From Neorhizobium sp. UBA7851 (GTDB lineage: Bacteria > Pseudomonadota > Alphaproteobacteria > Rhizobiales > Rhizobiaceae): a stretch of DNA of 9,942 bases. The notes beneath the pieces were generated by a model that made no database searches, was not told the DNA's origin, and saw only the letters and a list, made by a program, of their open reading frames with translations. Positions 1-6,464 of the stretch are shown here, one piece after another. The DNA is taken from NCBI GenBank assembly GCA_002500765.1, contig DLSX01000102.1:1-9942 (forward strand), given 5' to 3'. Each line of letters begins with the position of its first letter. Position 1 is the stretch's first letter. A program made the position numbers and the translations under genes.

Positions 1-126
1 GCCGGCCCTTGACCCGCCCGGACGCGAGGCCGGCTGATCGGGAGGGGTCATGAAAGACTGAAGAGGATAGTGAGGTCGAAACGACACTGCTGCCTTCGGT
101 CCCCAAACCCCTGAAGGATCAAGCCG
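1..126 (+). other. Left edge: possible gene tail, mini-ORF and leader of the DUF1419-like gene
   Basis: No complete gene is present. Frame 3 stays open from the edge to a TGA at 51-53 and would end in ADREGS, so it may be the tail of an upstream gene; 16 codons are too few to prove it. A strong SD (GGGAGGGG, 40-47) precedes an ATG at 50 that overlaps that TGA (ATGA), but the new frame is only Met-Lys-Asp-stop (50-61). A 7-bp perfect inverted repeat (GCCGGCC 1-7, GGCCGGC 28-34) could form a hairpin around positions 8-27. The SD for the next gene, GAAGGA, lies at 113-118. I see no clear -35/-10 pair. Confidence 0.3.
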
Positions 127-732
127 ATGACCTCTATATCCCTCCCCCGCAAAGTGTTTCAGGGTGTGGCCAAACGCGCCGACCTGTTTCGCATGTTCGA
201 CCGGCACGCCAGCCGCCCAAATCGCTTCGATGGTGATCAGTCAGCCACCTATGCCGGCGAATGGTTCGAGATCGACGAGGCCTCCTACAGTTACATGCTC
301 GACCTTCTGCCACCGCTCTGGATGCGTGGACAGATCTTTGCGATGCGCGAGTTCATGACCGGTTCCGTGACCTCGATATTCTACGCGATCCGGATTGATG
401 AAGCCGTTCGCTACTTCCACACGTACTGCGATCTCTCCGATCCGAACTCGGTCGAGGTCATGCGCTCAGCGATCGTCGATCGCGAAACCCGGCCGGTTCG
501 GGCGATGAGCCGAGAGGAACGGCTTGAGCATATCTGGAGCACCACCGCGGATGATTATCGCGGTTATGCCGGGCCCCGATGGCCGAAGCCGGTGCAGGGA
601 CATCGAATGGTCATGCTCTATGGCGGCAAGGATGGGACGTTCCTGAAGCTGCTCGATACGCTCAGCAACGACGAAATCGCGGCCAAGCTGCCGGTGCATC
701 TGCGCCACCTCCCCACGGTCCTGGCGGCCTAA
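127..732 (+). CDS. DUF1419-like conserved protein, function unknown
   Basis: A 201-residue soluble protein with no signal peptide or membrane segment. The start at 127 is supported by GAAGGA at 113-118, eight bases upstream. Residues 34-101 form the recognisable core: FDGD (34-37), AGEWFEI (43-49), YMLDLLPPLWMRG (56-68), FAMREFMTGSVTSIFYAI (71-88) and the RYFHTYCDLSD stretch (95-105). I recall this pattern from DUF1419 proteins, a family largely restricted to rhizobial and agrobacterial plasmids. No catalytic motif is obvious; the core is rich in Trp, Tyr and Phe. The C-terminus (LSNDEIAAKLP, 179-189) looks like a short conserved helical tail. It lies 94 bp upstream of the methyltransferase-helicase gene on the same strand and may share its transcript, unless the hairpin at 767-786 stops or processes the RNA. 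The family name is from memory; no biochemical role is known to me. Confidence 0.72.
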   Translation: MTSISLPRKVFQGVAKRADLFRMFDRHASRPNRFDGDQSATYAGEWFEIDEASYSYMLDLLPPLWMRGQIFAMREFMTGSVTSIFYAIRIDEAVRYFHTYCDLSDPNSVEVMRSAIVDRETRPVRAMSREERLEHIWSTTADDYRGYAGPRWPKPVQGHRMVMLYGGKDGTFLKLLDTLSNDEIAAKLPVHLRHLPTVLAA

Positions 733-766
733 GCCAGAACCAATCTCCACAATTCGAGCGCTTCAG

Positions 767-786
767 CCGGTCGAATCCTCGACCGG
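767..786 (+). other. Perfect 8-bp hairpin in the intergenic leader
   Basis: CCGGTCGA (767-774) and TCGACCGG (779-786) are exact reverse complements separated by the four bases ATCC. The structure lies between the DUF1419-like stop and the SD of the methyltransferase-helicase gene. No T-run follows, so it does not look like a complete intrinsic terminator. It could be an mRNA-stabilising or processing hairpin, or an operator. Confidence 0.6.
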
Positions 787-791
787 ACGAT

Positions 792-809
792 CACGCACGC
801 ACGCACGCA
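792..809 (+). repeat. Tetranucleotide repeat, about four copies of ACGC
   Basis: Four perfect tandem ACGC units occupy 793-808, with one flanking base on each side continuing the period (792-809). The tract sits between the hairpin at 767-786 and the SD AAGGAG (815-820) of the methyltransferase-helicase gene. A change in copy number would change the length of the leader but not the SD-to-start spacing. Confidence 0.7.
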
Positions 810-826
810 TTCAAAAGGAGCTCTTC

Positions 827-3800
827 ATGAGCAATGATCCCTTTACCTTCGACATGTTCGGCAGCTCTGCCCTGTCCTCCGGGCTCGGGCTTGGTGTAAC
901 CGCGTTTGGCGGGCTCTCTCCCGATGCTGCCAATGATGACGGCCCGGACCCCACTCCGCCCGCGCCGGCCCCTGCCCTCCCCGCCATTGCCGCGCCTGTT
1001 CGGCGTGCCGAACATCGGGCGAACTTCTATCTCGACGGCGACCGCGAACTGGGCGCCTCCTGGAAGGAGCGCGCCCGAGCCAACGTTGCGGCGATCCTCG
1101 TCGCTGACGGCATTTCCAAGCAGGACCGGTCGGCAACACCCGACGAGCAGGCTCAGTTGATCCGCTTCACGGGCTTCGGTGCTGGCGAATTGGCCAATGG
1201 CATGTTCCGGAGGCCGGGAGAGGTTGATTTTCGGAGCGGTTGGGACGAACTCGGCTCCTCGCTCGAGACTGCCGTTTCCGAAGCGGACTACACGTCGCTC
1301 GCCCGCTGCACCCAATATGCGCATTTCACGCCGGAGTTTATCATCCGGACGATCTGGGCCGGCATCGCAAAACTCGGCTGGCGCGGTGGCCGGGTGCTGG
1401 AGCCGGGCATCGGCACGGGGCTGTTTCCGGCTCTAATGCCACAATCCTATCGCGACGCGACCCACGTTACCGGGATCGAGCTCGATCCGGTCACGGCCCG
1501 CATTGTCGGCCTGCTGCAGCCGAAAGCGCGTATCATCAACGGCGACTTTGCCCGCACCGATCTGGCGCCGATCTACGATCTCGCCATCGGCAACCCGCCC
1601 TTCTCCGACCGCACCGTCCGCTCGGATCGCGCCTACCGGTCGCTCGGTCTTCGTCTGCACGATTATTTCATTGCACGGTCAATCGACCTACTGAAGCCCG
1701 GCGCTCTCGCCGCCTTCGTCACCTCACATGGCACGATGGACAAGGCCGATACGACGGCGCGGGAGCACATCGCCAAGTCCTCCGACCTGATCGCCGCGAT
1801 CCGCCTGCCCGAGGGCAGCTTTCGACGCGACGCCGGTACAGATGTCGTGGTCGACATCCTGTTCTTCCGAAAGCGGAAGGCCGGCGAGCCGGAAGGCGGT
1901 CAGATGTGGCTCGATGTCGACGAGGTCCGACCGGCCACCGACGATGAAGGTGCGATCCGCGTGAACAGGTGGTTCGCCCGGCACCCCGACTTCGTGCTGG
2001 GCACCCACGCCTTGACCTCGGGGCCGTTCGGCGAGACCTACACGTGCCGAACACGCGGCGGCGAGGATCTCGAAACCGCCCTTGTCGCCGCCATCAAGCT
2101 TTTGCCGGCTGACATCTATGACGGCGAGCCCACGCCCATCGACATCGATCTGGAGGACGAACTCGCCGAGATCGTCGATCTGCAGCCGAAGAATGGTCCA
2201 GTCCGCGAGGGTAGTTTCTTCCTCGACCGATCGAAGGGCCTGATGCAGATGTTCGACGGATCGGCCGTACCGGTCACGGTCCGCAAGAGCCGCACCGGGG
2301 ATGGCATTTCGGAAAAGCATGTCCGGATCATTTCGAAGTTGATCCCCATCCGCGATTCGGTGCGCGAGGTGCTGAAGGCGCAGGAAACAGATCGGCCCTG
2401 GCGTAATCTGCAGGTGCGGTTGCGTATCGCCTGGTCGAGCTTCGTGCGGGATTTTGGACCGATCAATCACACCGTCGTCTCTGTTCAAGAGGATGCCGAG
2501 ACTGGCGAGGTCAAGGAGACTCATCGCCAGCCAAACCTGGCGCCCTTCCGTGATGACCCCGATTGCTGGTTGGTCGCCTCGATCGAGGACTATGATCTGG
2601 AGACGGACACGGCGAAACCCGGTCCGATCTTTTCCGAACGCGTGATCGCGCCGCCGGCCGCGCCGACCATCACATCGCCGGCAGATGCGCTCGCCGTTGT
2701 GCTGAACGACCGCGGGCACGTTGACATCGACCATATCGCCGAGTTGCTGCACAGCGATCCCGCTGATGTGGTCGACGAGCTGGGCGAGGCAGTCTTCCGC
2801 GATCCGGCCGATGGATCGTGGCAGACTGCTGACGGGTATCTTTCTGGCGCTGTCCGCACCAAGCTCGCGGCGGCGCAGGCCGCGGCCGAGCTCGATCCGA
2901 CCTATGAGTGCAATGTCCGCGCCCTGACCGATGTTCAGCCGGCCGATCTTCGCCCCTCCGACATCACCGCGCGTCTCGGCGCGCCATGGATCCCAGCCGC
3001 TGACGTCGTCGCCTTCGTAAAGGAGAAAATGGAAGCCGACATCCGCATCCACCACATGCCGGAGCTCGGCTCATGGACGGTGGAAGCCCGCCAGCTTGGC
3101 TATAGCGCTGCGGGGACATCAGAGTGGGGAACGAGCCGCCGCCATGCCGGAGATCTGCTCGCCGATGCGCTGAACAGCCGGGTTCCTCAAATCTTCGATG
3201 TGTTCAGGGACGTCGATGGCGAACGTCGCGTACTCAATGTCGTCGACACCGAGGCGGCCCGCGACAAGCTGCAGAGGATCAAGCAGGCGTTTCAGGACTG
3301 GGTCTGGACCGATCCGGATCGCACCGACCGGCTGGCGCGGGACTACAACGACCGCTTCAACAACATCGCGCCGCGCAAATTCGACGGCTCCCATCTCAAA
3401 CTTCCCGGCGCCTCTGGCGCCTTTATTTTATACGCACACCAGAAGCGTGGCATCTGGCGGATCATTGCCGATGGGTCGACCTATCTCGCTCATGCCGTCG
3501 GCGCCGGCAAGACGATGACTATGGCCGCCGCCATTATGGAGCAACGCCGGCTTGGCCTCGTTGCCAAGGCGATGTTGGTGGTACCCGGTCATTGCCTGGC
3601 GCAGGCGGCCCGCGAATTCCTGGCGCTCTATCCAAATGCGCGCATTCTCGTTGCCGATGAGACGAATTTTACCAAGGACAAGCGCGCTCGGTTCCTGTCG
3701 CGCGCCGCGACGGCGACCTGGGATGCGATCATTATCACCCACTCCGCCTTCCGCTTTATCGCTGTGCCATCGGCATTCGAACAACGGATGATCCAGGATG

Positions 3801-5998
3801 AGCTACAGCTCTACGAGGATCTGCTGACCAAGGTCGACAGCGAGGACCGCATATCGCGCAAGCGTCTTGAGCGGCTGAAGGAAGGATTGCAGGAGCGGCT
3901 TGAAGGACTCGCCACCCGCAAGGACGATCTGTTGACGATCTCCGAAATCGGAGTCGACCAGATCGTCGTCGACGAGGCGCAGGAATTCCGGAAACTGTCC
4001 TTCGCCACCAATATGTCGACGCTGAAGGGCATCGATCCCAACGGCTCGCAGCGCGCCTGGGATCTCTATGTCAAATCCCGCTATATAGAGACAAAGAATC
4101 CAGGCCGCGCGCTGGTGCTGGCCTCCGGCACGCCGATCACCAATACACTCGGTGAGATGTTCTCGATCCAGCGCTTGCTCGGCCACGAGGCACTTGCTGA
4201 GCGTGGGCTCCACGAGTTCGATGCCTGGGCGTCCTGCTTCGGCGATACGACTACGGAACTGGAGATCCAGCCATCCGGCAGATACAAGCCGGTCAGCCGC
4301 TTCGCCTCCTTCGTCAACGTGCCAGAGCTGATCGCCATGTTCCGCTCCTTCGCCGACGTCGTCATGCCGTACGATCTCAGGCAGTATGTGAAGGTGCCCA
4401 ACATCTCCACCGGGTGCCGGCAGATCCTGACGGCCAAGCCAACGGCGTTATTCAAGACCTATCAGCAGATGCTTGACGGCCGGATCAAGGCGATCGAGAA
4501 GCGCGAAGGGCCGGCAAAGCCCGGAGATGACATTCTGCTGTCGGTCATTACCGATGGCCGCCACGCGGCGATCGACCTGCGCTTTGTGATGCCGGCAGCC
4601 GACGACGAGGTGGACAACAAGCTCAATCTGCTCGTGCGCAATGCCCACCGGATCTGGAAGGAAACCGGTGAGGCCATCTATCGCCGCCCCGACGGCAAGG
4701 AGTTTGATCTGCCGGGCGCCGCCCAGATGATCTTTTCCGATCTCGGCACGATCAATGTCGAAAAGTCCCGCGGCTTCTCTGCCTATCGGTTCATCCGCGA
4801 TGAGCTGATCCGGCTCGGCGTGCCCACCACGCAGATCGCGTTTATGCAGGACTATAAGAAAGCCGAAGCCAAGCAACGCCTGTTTGGCGATGTCCGCGCT
4901 GGCAAGGTGCGATTTCTCATCGGCAGTTCCGAAACCATGGGCACTGGCGTCAATGCGCAGCTGAGGCTCAAGGCGCTCCATCATCTTGATGTGCCATGGC
5001 TGCCGTCGCAGATCGAACAACGGGAGGGCCGGATCGTTCGCCAGGGCAACCAGCATGACGAGGTCGATATCTTCGCCTATGCCACAGAAGGGTCGCTCGA
5101 CGCGTCGATGTGGCAGAACAACGAGCGCAAGGCCCGGTTCATTGCCGCCGCCTTGTCCGGTGATACCTCGATCCGCCGACTAGAAGATGTCGGCGAAGGT
5201 ACGGCCAACCAGTTTGCCATGGCCAAGGCCATCGCATCCGGCGACGAGCGGCTGATGCAGAAAGCTGGGCTTGAGGCCGATATCGCCCGGCTCGAACGCC
5301 TGCGGGCCGCCCATGAGGACGACCAATGTGCCGTGCGCCGGCAGATGCGCGATGCAGAGCGCGAGATCGAGGTCTCTACCCGGCGCATCGGTGAAATCGG
5401 GCAGGACATCGCGCGCCTCCGGCCAACCGCAGGCGATGCCTTCACCATGGTGGTGCTCGGTGAGAATCACACCGAGCGCAAGGAGGCTGGTCGTGCTTTG
5501 ATGAAGGAGATCCTCACGCTGCTTCAACTTCAGCAGGAGGGCGAGGTCCATCTGGCCACGATCGGCGGTTTCGATCTCGTTTATGAGGGTGAGCGTTTTG
5601 GCAAGGGCGATGGATATCGCTTTGAGACAATGCTTCAGCGCACCGGCGCGGAATACGAGATCGACCTTGCCATCACAGTGACGCCCCTGGGGGCGATCTC
5701 ACGGCTGGAGCATGCTCTTGATGGCTTTGACGAAGAGCAGCGGCAATATCGCCGCCGATTGGCCGAGGCCGGGCGCCGGCTGAATTCGTATCAATCGCGC
5801 ACCGGTGGCGCATTCCAGTTCGCTGACGAGCTTGGCGCGAAAAGGAAGCGGCTTCGCGAGATCGAGGAAGAAATGGCTGCTTCTGCCATTGCTGAGCGGA
5901 CCAGATCGCCGCATGACAAACGTAAGCCCAAGGCCGGTCTTGCGGCTTGGTACTGCTCCCGCCATAGCCTTTGCCAGTTGGCGGGGGCCGATACTTGA
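827..5998 (+). CDS. Giant N6-adenine-type DNA methyltransferase / SF2 helicase fusion (DarB-like)
   Basis: A 1723-residue cytoplasmic protein; AAGGAG at 815-820 sets the start. After a Pro/Ala-rich leader (about 35-60) comes an amino-methyltransferase domain: HFTP (166-169), AdoMet motif I LEPGIGTG (191-198), acidic IELD (217-220) and catalytic motif IV NPPF (256-259). A middle region carries YLSGAVR (671-677) and LGAPWIP (717-723), motifs I recall from large MTase-helicases of phages and conjugative elements. The helicase follows: HQKRG (871-875), Walker A AVGAGKT (890-896), Walker B DEAQ (1049-1052), SGTP (1100-1103), SSETMGTGVNAQ (1367-1378) and motif VI QREGRIVRQGN (1398-1408). Predicted coiled coils lie near 1476-1531 and 1625-1685. 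All key residues look intact. The likely role is modification or remodelling of element DNA, possibly anti-restriction as for P1 DarB; that role is inferred. There is no nuclease motif and no adjacent restriction gene. The last 35 or so residues are unlike the rest. Confidence 0.9.
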   Translation: MSNDPFTFDMFGSSALSSGLGLGVTAFGGLSPDAANDDGPDPTPPAPAPALPAIAAPVRRAEHRANFYLDGDRELGASWKERARANVAAILVADGISKQDRSATPDEQAQLIRFTGFGAGELANGMFRRPGEVDFRSGWDELGSSLETAVSEADYTSLARCTQYAHFTPEFIIRTIWAGIAKLGWRGGRVLEPGIGTGLFPALMPQSYRDATHVTGIELDPVTARIVGLLQPKARIINGDFARTDLAPIYDLAIGNPPFSDRTVRSDRAYRSLGLRLHDYFIARSIDLLKPGALAAFVTSHGTMDKADTTAREHIAKSSDLIAAIRLPEGSFRRDAGTDVVVDILFFRKRKAGEPEGGQMWLDVDEVRPATDDEGAIRVNRWFARHPDFVLGTHALTSGPFGETYTCRTRGGEDLETALVAAIKLLPADIYDGEPTPIDIDLEDELAEIVDLQPKNGPVREGSFFLDRSKGLMQMFDGSAVPVTVRKSRTGDGISEKHVRIISKLIPIRDSVREVLKAQETDRPWRNLQVRLRIAWSSFVRDFGPINHTVVSVQEDAETGEVKETHRQPNLAPFRDDPDCWLVASIEDYDLETDTAKPGPIFSERVIAPPAAPTITSPADALAVVLNDRGHVDIDHIAELLHSDPADVVDELGEAVFRDPADGSWQTADGYLSGAVRTKLAAAQAAAELDPTYECNVRALTDVQPADLRPSDITARLGAPWIPAADVVAFVKEKMEADIRIHHMPELGSWTVEARQLGYSAAGTSEWGTSRRHAGDLLADALNSRVPQIFDVFRDVDGERRVLNVVDTEAARDKLQRIKQAFQDWVWTDPDRTDRLARDYNDRFNNIAPRKFDGSHLKLPGASGAFILYAHQKRGIWRIIADGSTYLAHAVGAGKTMTMAAAIMEQRRLGLVAKAMLVVPGHCLAQAAREFLALYPNARILVADETNFTKDKRARFLSRAATATWDAIIITHSAFRFIAVPSAFEQRMIQDELQLYEDLLTKVDSEDRISRKRLERLKEGLQERLEGLATRKDDLLTISEIGVDQIVVDEAQEFRKLSFATNMSTLKGIDPNGSQRAWDLYVKSRYIETKNPGRALVLASGTPITNTLGEMFSIQRLLGHEALAERGLHEFDAWASCFGDTTTELEIQPSGRYKPVSRFASFVNVPELIAMFRSFADVVMPYDLRQYVKVPNISTGCRQILTAKPTALFKTYQQMLDGRIKAIEKREGPAKPGDDILLSVITDGRHAAIDLRFVMPAADDEVDNKLNLLVRNAHRIWKETGEAIYRRPDGKEFDLPGAAQMIFSDLGTINVEKSRGFSAYRFIRDELIRLGVPTTQIAFMQDYKKAEAKQRLFGDVRAGKVRFLIGSSETMGTGVNAQLRLKALHHLDVPWLPSQIEQREGRIVRQGNQHDEVDIFAYATEGSLDASMWQNNERKARFIAAALSGDTSIRRLEDVGEGTANQFAMAKAIASGDERLMQKAGLEADIARLERLRAAHEDDQCAVRRQMRDAEREIEVSTRRIGEIGQDIARLRPTAGDAFTMVVLGENHTERKEAGRALMKEILTLLQLQQEGEVHLATIGGFDLVYEGERFGKGDGYRFETMLQRTGAEYEIDLAITVTPLGAISRLEHALDGFDEEQRQYRRRLAEAGRRLNSYQSRTGGAFQFADELGAKRKRLREIEEEMAASAIAERTRSPHDKRKPKAGLAAWYCSRHSLCQLAGADT
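5955..5988 (+). other. Hairpin overlapping the 3' end of the methyltransferase-helicase gene
   Basis: CCCGCCA (5958-5964) pairs perfectly with TGGCGGG (5979-5985). The stem extends outward to 5955/5988 with one G-U pair, and the loop has 14 bases. It lies inside the last 15 codons. No T-run follows, so it is not a standard terminator. It may stabilise the mRNA end, or mark sequence that was not originally coding. Confidence 0.5.
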
Positions 5999-6095
5999 AA
6001 TCCTTGACCCTCGATAATATCTGAGGATCACTTCCCGTTCAGATGATGTCCTGTCGCCGCTCTTGCGGTCGCTTTCGATGTCGTCCGGGATCAGC

Positions 6096-6132
6096 AAAAG
6101 GGCGCTCCCCGTGTGGGTTGAGCGCCCTTTTT
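6096..6132 (+). terminator. Rho-independent terminator, probably bidirectional
   Basis: GGGCGCTC (6100-6107) and GAGCGCCC (6120-6127) form a perfect 8-bp GC-rich stem. Inside it, CCC (6108-6110) can pair with GGG (6115-6117), leaving a GTGT loop and a two-base bulge. The stem is followed by five T (6128-6132) and preceded by AAAA (6096-6099), so it can work on either strand. It lies 98 bases after the methyltransferase-helicase stop and closes that transcription unit. The downstream ParB-like operon therefore probably has its own promoter. Confidence 0.92.
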
Positions 6133-6464
6133 GCGTTTCTGTTTCCAGCCGAGGTTTTCACGTGCTGCTTTGGCTGCGGCTTGCGAGCTGAACTTTCAAC
6201 AGAGAACCGGAAGAGAAGGAGGAAGAAGGAACCGGTCGCCGATCTGTCCTCCTGCCGCCGCTGTCGCTCAACCGCCACCTGCGCCATCCCGGCCACTCGA
6301 CCTTCGCAGGGCTGTAAGCCCCGCTTGTCCTTCGCGGCAGGGATGCTCGGTCGCAGTTGCGTCAGTCCGACCGCTCGGCGGTCCGGGAGGTGTCTTCGAG
6401 AAAAATGAAGACAGGAAGGGCTGGCAAGGTGCCGGCCCGGAACGCTCCCGAAAGGACAGATCCC
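6133..6464 (+). promoter_or_regulatory. Gene-free structured leader/promoter region of the ParB-like operon
   Basis: This 332-bp stretch between the terminator and the ParB-like start has no convincing gene. Open frames cross it, but they are Cys/Arg/Ser-rich and lack an SD, or they run through the terminator. It contains a 23-base all-purine run (6209-6231) including the consensus SD AAGGAGG (6216-6222) with no start codon in range, flanked by a direct repeat GAACCGG (6204-6210 and 6229-6235). A complementary TCCTCCT lies at 6247-6253. A hairpin sits at 6418-6438, and the operon SD AAAGGA is at 6451-6456. The operon promoter should lie here, but I cannot identify a -35/-10 pair with confidence. 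Confidence 0.5.
6418..6438 (+). other. Leader hairpin just upstream of the ParB-like SD
   Basis: GGGCTGGC (6418-6425) pairs with GCCGGCCC (6431-6438) over eight base pairs with one G-U pair and a five-base loop (AAGGT). The structure ends 12 bases before the SD at 6451. The loop shows AAGG. No T-run follows. It could tune translation or protect the 5' end of the message. Confidence 0.5.

Noticed and set aside
1724..3055. A 443-codon open frame on the minus strand
   Set aside because: It lies wholly inside the methyltransferase-helicase gene, which has unmistakable motifs on the other strand. Long antisense frames are expected from GC-biased third positions.
6043..6408. A 121-codon open frame on the plus strand after the methyltransferase-helicase gene
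   Set aside because: It spans the terminator, has no SD, and its Cys/Arg/Ser-rich composition is that of a random GC-rich frame.
6357..6464. A 36-residue N-terminal extension of the ParB-like protein
   Set aside because: There is no SD before the ATG at 6357 or the one at 6405, the extension covers the leader hairpin, and the ATG at 6465 has a good SD and starts at the domain boundary.
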